DNA from: Rhizobiales bacterium TNE-4
Lineage (GTDB): Bacteria > Pseudomonadota > Alphaproteobacteria > Rhizobiales > Beijerinckiaceae
Assembly (NCBI GenBank): GCA_019083985.1
Contig: JAHRCV010000001.1
Coordinates: forward strand, 992,001 to 1,056,000
Direction of reading: 5' to 3'
DNA: 64,000 bases
The notes beneath the pieces are model-generated. The model did no database searches, was not told the DNA's origin, and saw nothing but the letters and a program-made list of their open reading frames with translations. A program made the position numbers and the translations under genes. Position 1 is the first letter of the stretch; every line of letters begins with the position of its first letter. Below, one piece after another: positions 26,178 to 35,455 of this stretch.

Positions 26178-26492
26178 ATGCACGATCCGTTTGCCTTTGC
26201 GATGCGAATGGTGCCTTTGGCGCCGCAATGGATGATGGGCGTCTTCGGTCAGAACAGCGACGTCATCCGCACGATCGTGCACGAAACCTTTCTGTATACG
26301 CAAAGACAGTCAGAGCTTGGATTGGCGGCGTATCGTGGCGCATTGCGGGCGCGCAATCCGCTCGAATTAGCACAGATCGAATTTGGTTATGTGACCCATT
26401 CTCTCCGTCTGGCCTGCGATGCCGCTGGACGTGCTGCTCAACTTGCCGCTCAGGTGAATCGCGAGGACGTGATGGCTTTGCCGATTGAATAG
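26178..26492 (+). CDS. Small hypothetical protein, phasin-like
   Basis: This protein of 104 residues has no catalytic motif I recognise. After an aromatic/Met-rich N-terminus (FAFAMRMVPLAPQWMMGVFG) comes a helical region (QSELGLAAYRGALRARNPLELAQIEFGYV) whose ARNPLELAQIQ-like wording recalls phasins, proteins coating polyhydroxyalkanoate granules. A purine-rich GAGGTAAGGG ribosome-binding site precedes the ATG. It is followed after 9 bp by another small gene. Assignment to phasins is tentative. Confidence 0.6.
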   Translation: MHDPFAFAMRMVPLAPQWMMGVFGQNSDVIRTIVHETFLYTQRQSELGLAAYRGALRARNPLELAQIEFGYVTHSLRLACDAAGRAAQLAAQVNREDVMALPIE

Positions 26493-26501
26493 GGGGATGT
26501 G

Positions 26502-26771
26502 ATGATCAGTCTGCAAGATTGCATTGGCCTATGTGGGCTCACGCAGGATGAAGTTGACGCGATTGCCGAACATGAACATGTGCCCGATGTGGTTGCAGCG
26601 GCGCTTGCGTCCTATCTCAACCGCACGCCGCAAGGGCTCGAGAAAGTCCGCGACATGATCATTGATGATATCCGCATGGCGCGCGCCGATATCGAGCCGG
26701 CCCGCAAGGCTCATTTGCTTCACACGCTCCATCATTTTCTGCGCGCCCATCCCGACGTGCCAATGCGGTGA
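26502..26771 (+). CDS. Small hypothetical protein, 89 residues
   Basis: This is an unrecognised soluble, probably all-helical protein. It begins MISLQDCIGLCGLTQDEVDAIAEHEH and contains HLLHTLHHFLRAHPDVP near the end; Cys, His and Glu are frequent, so metal binding is possible. The ATG is preceded by an AGGGGGA ribosome-binding site; a GTG one codon earlier is the alternative. Proteins of this wording occur as conserved hypotheticals in rhizobia as far as I recall. Function is unknown. Confidence 0.65.
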   Translation: MISLQDCIGLCGLTQDEVDAIAEHEHVPDVVAAALASYLNRTPQGLEKVRDMIIDDIRMARADIEPARKAHLLHTLHHFLRAHPDVPMR

Positions 26772-26879
26772 GGGACGGGGGTAAGCCTCAAAAGTGATCG
26801 TTTCTAAGCGGTGCCGCACCGCTCGACATCGGGCCTCGAATCCCTATGGTGCTGCCAATCAGCGGTTTGGGGTTCCGTC

Positions 26880-28127
26880 TTGAAATTCTCAGCTCTCGCC
26901 TTGTTGAAGCAGGCCCTCTCTGGCGAGCCTTGGCCAGAGCAATGGCGCTCGCCCGAACCCAAGCCGGCCTATGACGTGGTGATCGTCGGGGCGGGCGGGC
27001 ATGGTCTTGCCACGGCCTATTACCTCGCCAAGGAGCATGGCCTCCACAATGTGGCGGTCATCGAGAAGGGTTGGCTTGGCGGCGGTAATACGGGCCGTAA
27101 TACGACAATCATCCGCTCGAACTATCTGTGGGAAGAAAGCCAGAAGCTTTATGAGCACGCCGTGAAGCTCTGGGAAGGGCTATCGCAAGAGCTCAACTAC
27201 AATGTCATGTATTCGCCGCGCGGCGTGATGATGTTGGCCCATACCGAGCATGACATCCAATCGGCCAAGCGACACATTCATGCCAATCGGCTCGGCGGGA
27301 TCGATAATGAATGGCTGACGCCGGAAGAGGCGCAAGCCTTCTGCCCGATCCTGAACATCAGCCGCGACATTCGCTATCCGATCTTGGGCGCAGCGCTGCA
27401 ACGGCGTGGCGGCACGGCACGGCATGATGCAGTTGCCTGGGGCTATGCGCGTGGCGCGTCTGCTTTGGGTGTCGACATCATCCAGAATTGCGAAGTGAAG
27501 GGTCTGCGCCGCGCGCCTTCGGGCGCGATCACGGGCGTCGAAACGACGAAGGGTTTCATCGGTGCCAAACGTGTTGGCGTCGTGGCGGCGGGGCACACGT
27601 CGGTCATCATGCAAATGGCGGATGTACAGATGCCGCTGGAGTCCTATCCATTGCAGGCACTCGTGTCTGAGCCGGTGAAACCGGTGATGCCCTGCGTTGT
27701 CATGTCGAACACAATCCACGCCTATATGTCGCAATCGGACAAGGGCGAACTCGTAATAGGCGCGGGCACGGACGCCTATACGTCCTATTCGCAAACGGGT
27801 GGATTGCATATTTCAGCGCATACGCTTGATGCGATCTGCGAATTGTTCCCGGTCGTACGCCGCATGAAGATGCTGCGCAATTGGGGCGGCATTGTTGATG
27901 TGACGCCTGATCGTTCGCCGATTATTGGCAAGACGCCCGTTGAAGGTCTTTTCGTCAATTGCGGCTGGGGCACGGGTGGGTTCAAGGCAACGCCGGGTTC
28001 TGGCCATGTGTTCGCATGGACTTTGGCGAAGGGCGAACCCCATCCGATCAACGCGCCATTCTCGCTCGACCGGTTTCGTACTGGCCGGCTGATCGATGAA
28101 GCGGCCGCAGCCGCTGTCGCGCATTGA
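26880..28127 (+). CDS. soxB: Sarcosine oxidase beta subunit
   Basis: This is the flavoprotein subunit of the heterotetrameric sarcosine oxidase, which oxidatively demethylates sarcosine and passes C1 units to tetrahydrofolate. The chosen start is TTG at 26880, giving MKFSALALLKQAL, because family members begin M-R/K-Y/F-S-A and the 415-residue length is then normal; the frame is open 69 bases further upstream. The FAD motif VIVGAGGHGLATAYYLAKEHG lies around residue 35, and GTARHDAVAWGYARGA carries the His expected to link FMN covalently. First gene of soxBDAG. Confidence 0.93.
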   Translation: MKFSALALLKQALSGEPWPEQWRSPEPKPAYDVVIVGAGGHGLATAYYLAKEHGLHNVAVIEKGWLGGGNTGRNTTIIRSNYLWEESQKLYEHAVKLWEGLSQELNYNVMYSPRGVMMLAHTEHDIQSAKRHIHANRLGGIDNEWLTPEEAQAFCPILNISRDIRYPILGAALQRRGGTARHDAVAWGYARGASALGVDIIQNCEVKGLRRAPSGAITGVETTKGFIGAKRVGVVAAGHTSVIMQMADVQMPLESYPLQALVSEPVKPVMPCVVMSNTIHAYMSQSDKGELVIGAGTDAYTSYSQTGGLHISAHTLDAICELFPVVRRMKMLRNWGGIVDVTPDRSPIIGKTPVEGLFVNCGWGTGGFKATPGSGHVFAWTLAKGEPHPINAPFSLDRFRTGRLIDEAAAAAVAH

Positions 28128-28137
28128 GGTTTCAATC

Positions 28138-28440
28138 ATGTTGCTGATCGAATGTCCTTATTGCGGCCCGCGCCCAGAGCTCGAATTCCGCTATGGCGGG
28201 GAGGCGCATGTGGCACGCGCAGCCGATCCCGCCACGGTTGATGATGAACATTGGACGGCATTTCTCTTCTGGCGTGGCAATCCGAAAGGTTTGCATTTTG
28301 AGCGCTGGCGTCATGCGTCAGGCTGCGGCCGCTTCTTCAATTGCGCTCGCGATACCGTGAGCGACGTCATCGTCAAAACCTATAAGGCGGGTGAGCCTAA
28401 ACCCGATGCGGCGCGTTTGATGACGGGGACGACGCCATGA
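28138..28440 (+). CDS. soxD: Sarcosine oxidase delta subunit
   Basis: This small zinc-binding subunit has 100 residues. The N-terminal ECPYCGPRPELEF and the later HASGCGRFFNCARDT supply the conserved Cys and His ligands. It starts 10 bp after soxB and overlaps soxA by 4 bp. It has a structural role in the tetramer rather than a catalytic one. Confidence 0.94.
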   Translation: MLLIECPYCGPRPELEFRYGGEAHVARAADPATVDDEHWTAFLFWRGNPKGLHFERWRHASGCGRFFNCARDTVSDVIVKTYKAGEPKPDAARLMTGTTP

Positions 28441-31400
28441 GCGATGGCTTCCGCATCAAGGGTGGGCGGATTGATCGTGCCAAGCCCATTTCGTTCTCGT
28501 TCGATGGCACAGTTTATCGCGGTTATGAAGGCGATACGCTGGCCTCGGCCTTGCTCGCGAACGGTGTTCATCTGATGGGCCGTTCCTTTAAATATCATCG
28601 GCCACGCGGCGTATTGGCGGCTGGTGCCGAAGAGCCAAATGCGCTTGTGACTGTGACGCGCGGCGGCGGCCGCAGCACGCCCAATCTGCGTGCAACACAG
28701 GTTGAACTTTACGAAGGCTTGCAGGCTGAGAGCCAGAACCGGTTTTCATCGCTTGGTTTCGACATTGGCGAAATCAATGATCTGGCTGGGCCGCTTCTGG
28801 GTGCGGGGTTTTATTATAAAACCTTCATGCAGCCAAAGGGCGCCTGGGCAAAACTCTACGAGCCATTGATCCGTCGTGCGGCAGGTTTGGGCGAGGCGCC
28901 GCGCCATCCGGATCCTGATCATTATGCCAATCGCTTCGCGCATTGCGATGTGCTCGTCGCCGGGGGCGGTCCAGCGGGGTTGGCGGCGGCCTTGGCGGCG
29001 GCGCAGAGCGGTGCGCGCGTCATTCTTGCCGATGAGCAGAATGAGTTTGGCGGTTCACTTCTGGCAGAGACGACCGCGACGATTGATGATCAACCAGCGC
29101 AAGATTGGGTACGTGCCACAATTGCGGCGTTGAACGCCATGCCGCATGTGACGCTTTTGCCGCGAACCACTGTCTTCGGCTATTTCCAGCAAAATTTTCT
29201 CGGCCTCGTTGAACGGGTCACGGATCATCAAGCGGCGCCGCCATCTGCTGTGGCCCGCGAACGGCTATGGCAGGTGCGCGCAAAGGAAGTCGTGCTTGCC
29301 ACCGGCGCCATCGAGCGGCCTTTGGTGTTTGCAGGCAATGATCGGCCGGGCGTAATGCTTGCTTCAGCGGCGCGTATTTTTTGTAACCGCTATGGTGTCC
29401 TGGTCGGTCGGCGCGTGATCCTGTTCACTGCGGATGATAGTGCCTATGCCGCCGCGCTCGATCTTTTTCGCGCGGGCGCCACGATCATGGCGATAGCCGA
29501 TTTGCGCACCAATCCGACAGGGCCGGGCGTTGATGCGGCGCGCGCGGCCAAACTGCCAGTGATGCCGGGGACGGTCATCATCGCGGCTCATGGGCGCCTG
29601 CGTGCGGATGGCGTCACGCTTGGCGCGATCGGTGAGGATGGTGCGGTCCGTGCGGCTGGTGATTTGCCATGCGATGCGCTGTTGATGGCTGGCGGCTTCA
29701 CTCCGACGGTTCATCTCTTTTCCCAATCGCGTGGCAAGCTCACTTATGACGAAGCGCGGCAGATGTTCATTCCCGGAACGTCGGTCCAGCGTGAGCGTTC
29801 AGCAGGCGGTGCAAAAGGAACCTTTGCACTGGCGGCCATTCTTGCTGAAGGGCATGCGGCGGGCCGCGACGCGGCGCAGAAAGCCGGTTTCACATCAGAG
29901 GCCCATGTCGCGCCGCAGGCGAAGGGCGACATCCCTGTGGCTGGAGGTTTCGTTGGTGCGGTGCCACAGCCAAAGGGTGGCGTGAAGGGCAAGGCCTTTG
30001 TCGATTTCCAAAACGATGTGAAAGCGACCGACATCATTGCGGCGACGCAAGAAGGGTTCCGTTCGATCGAGCATGTGAAGCGCTACACGACGACGGGCAT
30101 GGCGACCGATCAAGGCAAGACATCGAATATGAATGCGCTCGCGATCGCGGCCGATGCCTTGGATAGGCCTTTGCCGCAGGTGGGGCTCACGACTTTCCGG
30201 ATGCCTTATACGCCAGTGACTTTCGGATCGATTGCGGGGCACGCACGCGGTGATCTTTTTGATCCTGTGCGCCAGACACCGATCCATGGCTGGGCGGACG
30301 AGCAGGGCGCGGCATTCGAAAATGTCGGCCTGTGGAAGCGCGCTTGGTATTTCGCCAAACCGGGCGAAACCATGCACGAGGCGGTTGTGCGCGAATGCAT
30401 GACGGTGCGCCGCGCCGCAGGGCTTTTCGATGCGTCCACGCTTGGAAAAATCGAAGTGGTTGGGCCAGACGCTGCGGAGTTTTTAAATCGGCTTTACACG
30501 AACCCATTTAGCAAGCTTGAAGTCGGGCGTTGCCGTTATGGGCTGATGCTCAATGAAGCAGGTTTCGTGATGGATGATGGTGTCATCGGCCGGCTTGCCA
30601 CGGACCGGTTCCATGTCACGATGACGACGGGCGGCGCACCGCGCGTGCTTGCGCATATGGAAGATTATTTGCAGACAGAATTCACCGATCTTAAGGTGTG
30701 GCTGACATCGACAACCGAGCAATGGGCGGTGATTGCCGTGCAAGGTCCGCGGGCGCGCGCCATCATCGCGCCGCTGGTCGAAGGGATTGATCTCTCGGCT
30801 GAGGCGATGCCGCATATGAGTGTAAAGACGGGCACGATCTGCGGTGTCGAGACGCGCCTGTTCCGTGTGAGCTTTACCGGCGAGTTAGGTTTCGAAATCA
30901 ACGTACCGTCCGATTATGGCCGCGCTGTGTGGGACGCTGTGTGGGCGGAAGCGCGCAAGCATGATGTGTGCGCTTACGGTACCGAAGCGATGCATGTGCT
31001 GCGCGCTGAAAAGGGCTACATCATCGTCGGACAGGATACGGATGGAACGGTGACGCCGGCCGATCTTGGCATGGAATGGGCGATCGGCAAGTCGAAGCCC
31101 GATTTTGTCGGCAAGCGCTCTTTGAGCCGGAGCGATCTTGTCAAACCTAACCGGCCACAGCTTGTCGGGTTGCGGACAGCAGATCCGGGTTTTGTTCCCG
31201 ATATGGGCGCGCAGATTGTACCGGTTGCCAATCCAGCGCCGGGCTCTTCGGCACAGGGTTTCGTGTCATCCTCGTATGACAGCGCAGTGCTTGGTCGCTC
31301 CATCGTAATGGGGCTTGTTGCAGGCGGGCGCGCCCGCATGGCTGAGACGGTCTTCATCACACGGCTTGATGGTGCAGCGGCGCCCGCGACAATTGTCGAA

Positions 31401-31442
31401 CCGATCTTCTACGATCCGGACGGGGAGCGCCTCCATGGGTGA
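28437..31442 (+). CDS. soxA: Sarcosine oxidase alpha subunit
   Basis: This large subunit of 1001 residues has, in order: an N-terminal 2Fe-2S-ferredoxin-like fold without the cluster (about 1-100, YRGYEGDTLASALLANGV); a pyridine-nucleotide/FAD-type domain (VLVAGGGPAGLAAALAAAQSG near residue 175); and C-terminal aminomethyltransferase-like (GcvT) domains from about residue 600. The GcvT part transfers the methyl-derived carbon to tetrahydrofolate. Length is as expected. It overlaps soxG by 8 bp. Confidence 0.95.
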   Translation: MSDGFRIKGGRIDRAKPISFSFDGTVYRGYEGDTLASALLANGVHLMGRSFKYHRPRGVLAAGAEEPNALVTVTRGGGRSTPNLRATQVELYEGLQAESQNRFSSLGFDIGEINDLAGPLLGAGFYYKTFMQPKGAWAKLYEPLIRRAAGLGEAPRHPDPDHYANRFAHCDVLVAGGGPAGLAAALAAAQSGARVILADEQNEFGGSLLAETTATIDDQPAQDWVRATIAALNAMPHVTLLPRTTVFGYFQQNFLGLVERVTDHQAAPPSAVARERLWQVRAKEVVLATGAIERPLVFAGNDRPGVMLASAARIFCNRYGVLVGRRVILFTADDSAYAAALDLFRAGATIMAIADLRTNPTGPGVDAARAAKLPVMPGTVIIAAHGRLRADGVTLGAIGEDGAVRAAGDLPCDALLMAGGFTPTVHLFSQSRGKLTYDEARQMFIPGTSVQRERSAGGAKGTFALAAILAEGHAAGRDAAQKAGFTSEAHVAPQAKGDIPVAGGFVGAVPQPKGGVKGKAFVDFQNDVKATDIIAATQEGFRSIEHVKRYTTTGMATDQGKTSNMNALAIAADALDRPLPQVGLTTFRMPYTPVTFGSIAGHARGDLFDPVRQTPIHGWADEQGAAFENVGLWKRAWYFAKPGETMHEAVVRECMTVRRAAGLFDASTLGKIEVVGPDAAEFLNRLYTNPFSKLEVGRCRYGLMLNEAGFVMDDGVIGRLATDRFHVTMTTGGAPRVLAHMEDYLQTEFTDLKVWLTSTTEQWAVIAVQGPRARAIIAPLVEGIDLSAEAMPHMSVKTGTICGVETRLFRVSFTGELGFEINVPSDYGRAVWDAVWAEARKHDVCAYGTEAMHVLRAEKGYIIVGQDTDGTVTPADLGMEWAIGKSKPDFVGKRSLSRSDLVKPNRPQLVGLRTADPGFVPDMGAQIVPVANPAPGSSAQGFVSSSYDSAVLGRSIVMGLVAGGRARMAETVFITRLDGAAAPATIVEPIFYDPDGERLHG

Positions 31443-31992
31443 AAGCAGCATGATGGCGGAACGCCGCTCCATTCTTCCTGCCGCCGTCGCTTGGCATGGT
31501 GTCCGCTACGAGCCCGTTGAAGCGATGGCGCGTTTCGTGTTGCGGGGAAGCGATGCGGTCTGCAGCACAGCGGCCGAAGTCATCGGCCTGTCCAATCCGT
31601 CGGTCTTGCGGGCGTCACATGACGAGCATCGCGCCATTCTCTGGCAGGGGCCGGATGAATGGCTGATCCTCGCGCCTGAGGTGGAACGGGTGGCATTGTT
31701 GCAGCGCCTTGAAACAGCGCTCGCCCAGGCGCCGCACGCACTCGTCGATGTCTCGCATCGCAATGTCGCTGTGCGGCTTGAAGGGGAAGCAGCAACGCGT
31801 TTGCTCGCGACGGGCATCATGCTCGATTTGGATGAAGCTGCGTTTCCAGTGGGGATGACAACGCGCACCTTGTTCGGCAAGGCAGATGTGACGCTATGGC
31901 GGCAAGCGCCGCAGCGTTTTCATCTTGAGACATGGCGCTCGTTTGCACCCTATGTCATCGGCTTGCTGCAGGCTGGTGCGCGCGGGCTCTAA
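31435..31992 (+). CDS. soxG: Sarcosine oxidase gamma subunit
   Basis: This subunit of 185 residues has a GcvT-like fold and completes the tetramer. Family wording is visible in LWQGPDEWLILAP and DVSHRNVAVRLEGEAA, and in the late QRFHLETWRSFAPYV. The ATG at 31435 overlaps soxA. No glyA or folate-recycling genes follow; the next gene is convergent. Confidence 0.91.
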   Translation: MGESSMMAERRSILPAAVAWHGVRYEPVEAMARFVLRGSDAVCSTAAEVIGLSNPSVLRASHDEHRAILWQGPDEWLILAPEVERVALLQRLETALAQAPHALVDVSHRNVAVRLEGEAATRLLATGIMLDLDEAAFPVGMTTRTLFGKADVTLWRQAPQRFHLETWRSFAPYVIGLLQAGARGL

Positions 31993-32006
31993 GCCGCACG
32001 CTGCCG

Positions 32007-32855
32007 TCAGTGCGTCTTGAGCGGTAGGTTGAGGAGGGCGCGCGCCGTCTTCCAATCAGCAACGGGACGCTGATATTGATCGCATAACGCGACGACGCGT
32101 TTGACAAGGGCTGCGTTTGATGGCGCCAGCGTGTCGCGGTCGAGGCGGATATTGTCTTCAAGCCCGGTGCGCGCATGGCCACCTTGGGACACCGACCATT
32201 CATTGACGATAATCTGGTTGGGTCCGATACCTGCAGCGCACCATGGCGCGTCCTCGCCAAAGAGGCGTTTGACGGTCTTGATATAAAAATCAAACACGTC
32301 GCGATCGACCGGCATCGCATTCTTCACGCCCATGACGAATTGCACATAGGGGCGTTCGGTGAGTTCGCCCGCTTTCCACATCCGATGAGCGGCGAAGATG
32401 TGGGAGAGATCGAAGGCTTCGATCTCGGGGCGGACATTGTGAGTCCGCATTTCAGAGGCTAGCCATTCGACGAGATCGGGTGGATTCTCATAAACGCGGG
32501 TCGGGAAATTATTCGAGCCGACGGATAGGCTTGCCATATCGGGTGACAAGGGCAGCATGCCGCCGCGCGCGCGACCGGCGCCAGAACGGCCACCGGTCGA
32601 CAATTGCACGATCAAGCCGGGGCAATGTTTCTCCAAACCTTCCTTGAGGCGGGCGAAGCGTTCTGGATCGGAGCTCGGTTTTCCCTCGTCATCGCGGACA
32701 TGGCAATGCGCGATGCTCGCGCCCGCTTCAAACGCTTCCTGCGTGCTTTCGACTTGTTCAGCGACGGAGATTGGAACGGCCGGATTGTCATTTTTGGTCG
32801 GCAAAGATCCGGTGATAGCAACACAGATGATGCAGGGATTGGTCATGGCACTCAC
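32007..32855 (-). CDS. Beta-keto acid cleavage enzyme (BKACE/DUF849)
   Basis: BKACE enzymes are zinc TIM barrels that condense a beta-keto acid with acetyl-CoA and split it into acetoacetate and a new acyl-CoA. The 282-residue protein carries the zinc motif HCHVRDDEG (about residue 48) and GGHARTGLEDNIRLD (about residue 230), which supplies the third ligand and substrate contacts. It is the last gene of the protocatechuate operon, 9 bp after pcaDC. The natural candidate substrate is 3-oxoadipate, which would yield succinyl-CoA plus acetoacetate and replace PcaIJ and PcaF. The family is certain; this substrate is inference. Confidence 0.88.
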   Translation of the reverse strand: MSAMTNPCIICVAITGSLPTKNDNPAVPISVAEQVESTQEAFEAGASIAHCHVRDDEGKPSSDPERFARLKEGLEKHCPGLIVQLSTGGRSGAGRARGGMLPLSPDMASLSVGSNNFPTRVYENPPDLVEWLASEMRTHNVRPEIEAFDLSHIFAAHRMWKAGELTERPYVQFVMGVKNAMPVDRDVFDFYIKTVKRLFGEDAPWCAAGIGPNQIIVNEWSVSQGGHARTGLEDNIRLDRDTLAPSNAALVKRVVALCDQYQRPVADWKTARALLNLPLKTH

Positions 32856-32864
32856 TCGGATGGT

Positions 32865-34067
32865 TCAGTTTGACGGTGCGATGAGCTGATCGGCTTCATC
32901 GCCAAGGACATCGCGGACCCAGCGAAAGGCGGCATTAGCCGCAGGCACGCCGGCGTAAATGCCGGTTTGTAATAAGAGGGCCTGCAATTCGGCGAGCGTG
33001 ACGCCGTTCTTGAGGGCAGGGCGGACATGCAGCTTGAATTCTTCTTCGCGATGGAGTGCGACCATCATCGCCAGCGTAACGAGCGAACGCGTCTTCCATG
33101 GCAACGTATCATCGCCCCAGATCTCGCCCCATGCGTTACGGGTGATAAAATCCTGCCAAGGGGCTGCGAATGCGCCCGCATTGCCGAGCGAACGCTGGAC
33201 GTGATCGACACCCAAAACGGCCTTGCGATTGGCCAAGCCGGTTTCGAACGCATGGACCGGCAGCGCTGCGGCTGCATGGGCTTCATGCGCGGTGACGAAC
33301 GCAGCCATGATTGCGGCGGTTTCTTCTGGCTGCTCAATCGCCAGCAGATGCGATGCGTTTGCGATTGTGACGCAACGTGCATCTTTGATCGCGTCCGCCA
33401 ATTCATTGGCCATTCTCACCGGTGTAACGGGATCGTCGGCGCCGGCAATCACGAGCGTCGCGGCGGTGATGGTTTTCAACGCTGGACGCAAATCAGCATC
33501 GCGGATGGCTTCGCAACAGAGTGCATAGCCCTCAGCCTTATTTGCGAGGAAGAGTGAGCGGTAGTACGCAATCTTATGCGCGTGCGTTTTGAAATACGCT
33601 GGCGTGAACCAGCGCGCCAGAACGGTGTCGACAATCGCACCGATGCCTTGTTCGCGCACGGTCTTAGCGCGCGCATTCCAATTCTCAGGTGGGGGGAGAT
33701 AAGGGCCTGTTGCCATGAGCATCAGGCTTTTGATTTTGTGCGGGTGATGGATGGCCAGGGCTTGGGCTGTCATTCCCCCTAGGGATAAGCCACCGATATG
33801 CGCTTGATCGATCTTGAGCGCATCAAGCAGCGCTGCGAGATCATCGGCCAATTCCTTGATGCTCAGGGGCGCTTGTGTGACTGGCGAACGGCCATGGCCG
33901 CGCGTATCGTAACGCAGAATGCGGAAAGAAGGCGCGAGACGTTTGACGACGCCATCCCACATCTCAACCGTCGTGCCGAGAGAGTTCGACAGCACGATGA
34001 GCGGGCCAGTCTCATTGCCGGTCAGATCGTAGAAAAGCTCCGTCCCAGAGCAATGGATCAGCGGCAT
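32865..34067 (-). CDS. pcaL: 3-oxoadipate enol-lactonase/4-carboxymuconolactone decarboxylase fusion (PcaD-PcaC)
   Basis: This bifunctional protein of 400 residues carries out two consecutive steps of the beta-ketoadipate pathway. Residues 1-260 are an alpha/beta hydrolase with nucleophile elbow GGLSLGGMTA (Ser near residue 95). Residues 285-395 are a carboxymuconolactone decarboxylase domain (AWGEIWGDDTLPWKTRSLV, then EEFKLHVRPALKNGV). Such fusions are known as PcaL. It follows pcaB after 2 bp. Gene order and fusion fit protocatechuate ortho-cleavage. Confidence 0.92.
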   Translation of the reverse strand: MPLIHCSGTELFYDLTGNETGPLIVLSNSLGTTVEMWDGVVKRLAPSFRILRYDTRGHGRSPVTQAPLSIKELADDLAALLDALKIDQAHIGGLSLGGMTAQALAIHHPHKIKSLMLMATGPYLPPPENWNARAKTVREQGIGAIVDTVLARWFTPAYFKTHAHKIAYYRSLFLANKAEGYALCCEAIRDADLRPALKTITAATLVIAGADDPVTPVRMANELADAIKDARCVTIANASHLLAIEQPEETAAIMAAFVTAHEAHAAAALPVHAFETGLANRKAVLGVDHVQRSLGNAGAFAAPWQDFITRNAWGEIWGDDTLPWKTRSLVTLAMMVALHREEEFKLHVRPALKNGVTLAELQALLLQTGIYAGVPAANAAFRWVRDVLGDEADQLIAPSN

Positions 34068-34069
34068 GA

Positions 34070-35455
34070 TCAGGCCTCCTCGATGAAGTTTAAGAGACCC
34101 GTACGTACGGCGCGGGCCCGTTCACACACGGGATCGACCCATTGTGCAGCGGCCTGGATGGCAGGCTCTAGCTTGAACGCCTGCTGAAGGGCCATGCGTT
34201 CATCGGCTGCCAGTGCGCCTGAGAGAAGGATCGCCTCAAGCTCACCTCCTTCATCGCGGATACGATGGGCAGCTGCTTCGACAAGCGCATAGGCTTCAGC
34301 GCGGCCGCGCGTCGGTGCCAATGCGGTGCCGGCGGCATCGGCAAAGATCAGACCATGGGTGAGATCGATATTCGCACGCATGCGTGCGGCGTCGATTGCG
34401 AGGCCTTCGGCCAAGCGGCGCGCTTCAGCCAATGCACCGGAAGCGAGGCCGAACAATTGTGGCAGGGCATGCCATTCGGCGTGCCACGCGCCAGCGGGCC
34501 GCTCATGCGAGGCCATCATTGCGGAGAAGAGGGTGGCAGCAAGGCCGGGTGCGGCGGTCGCAGCGGCAACCAAGACTGTGGCGGACACCGGATTGCGTTT
34601 ATGCGGCATGGCAGAGGAGCCACCTCGGCCCGCAACATAGGGCTCGCTGACTTCGGCGACCTCAGTCGAGGCCAGGTGAACGATATCGCTACCCCATGCA
34701 CCCAACGCATCGCACAGCCCTGCCAGCCAAGCGCCAATCCCGGCCATAGGACCGCGCTGCGTATGCATCGCGATTGGCGGGCAGCCAAGCTTGAGATGCG
34801 CCGCGTAGGCTTTGAGGATGGCTGGGCCTTTGTCGCCCATGGCCGTGAGCGTGCCGACCGGCCCGCCCAGACTAGCGAGCAAGGATTGATCGCAAAGTGG
34901 TTTCAGCCGCTGCGCAAAAGCGAGCACATTGGCTATGCGGGTCGCAATCTTGAAGCCGAAGGTCACGGGGGCGGCATGCTGCATATAGGTGCGCCCGATG
35001 CAGGGCGTTGACCGATGGCTTTCCGCAAGCGTGGTCATACCCTCAAGAATGCTGGCGAGGTCTTGCGCGATCAATTTGAACGCATCGCGCATTTGCAAAG
35101 CAAGCGCCGTATCGTTGATATCCTGCGTCGTCGCGCCGAAGTGAAAATAGGGCTCAAGATCGCGTGGGAGTTTTGTCTGCGCTGCCTTTACAAAAGGGAT
35201 AATGGGAACACCGGCAATCGCGGTTGCTTGGCCGAGTTGCTTGAGATCGAAACTGTCCGGATCAATCGCCGCAATGGCGGGCGCGAGCGCGTGAGGCACG
35301 AGACCCGCTTCCGCTTGTGCGTGCGCTAACGCTTCTTCGACCTTCAGCATGGCAATGAGCCGGGCGCGATCAGAAAAAATCGCAGCCATGGCGTCGGACC
35401 GGAACAGCGGACCTGTGAGCGAAGAATCAAGCGCAGAAAAACTCATATCACTCAC
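34070..35455 (-). CDS. pcaB: 3-carboxy-cis,cis-muconate cycloisomerase
   Basis: This member of the fumarase/aspartase superfamily lactonises 3-carboxymuconate to 4-carboxymuconolactone. The 461-residue form starts at a GTG that overlaps the pcaG stop (GTGA); an ATG three codons in (35446) is equally possible. The superfamily signature SSAMPHKRNPV (about residue 290) and the PcaB-type FHFGATTQDINDTA near residue 105 are clear. Length is typical. Confidence 0.94.
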   Translation of the reverse strand: MSDMSFSALDSSLTGPLFRSDAMAAIFSDRARLIAMLKVEEALAHAQAEAGLVPHALAPAIAAIDPDSFDLKQLGQATAIAGVPIIPFVKAAQTKLPRDLEPYFHFGATTQDINDTALALQMRDAFKLIAQDLASILEGMTTLAESHRSTPCIGRTYMQHAAPVTFGFKIATRIANVLAFAQRLKPLCDQSLLASLGGPVGTLTAMGDKGPAILKAYAAHLKLGCPPIAMHTQRGPMAGIGAWLAGLCDALGAWGSDIVHLASTEVAEVSEPYVAGRGGSSAMPHKRNPVSATVLVAAATAAPGLAATLFSAMMASHERPAGAWHAEWHALPQLFGLASGALAEARRLAEGLAIDAARMRANIDLTHGLIFADAAGTALAPTRGRAEAYALVEAAAHRIRDEGGELEAILLSGALAADERMALQQAFKLEPAIQAAAQWVDPVCERARAVRTGLLNFIEEA

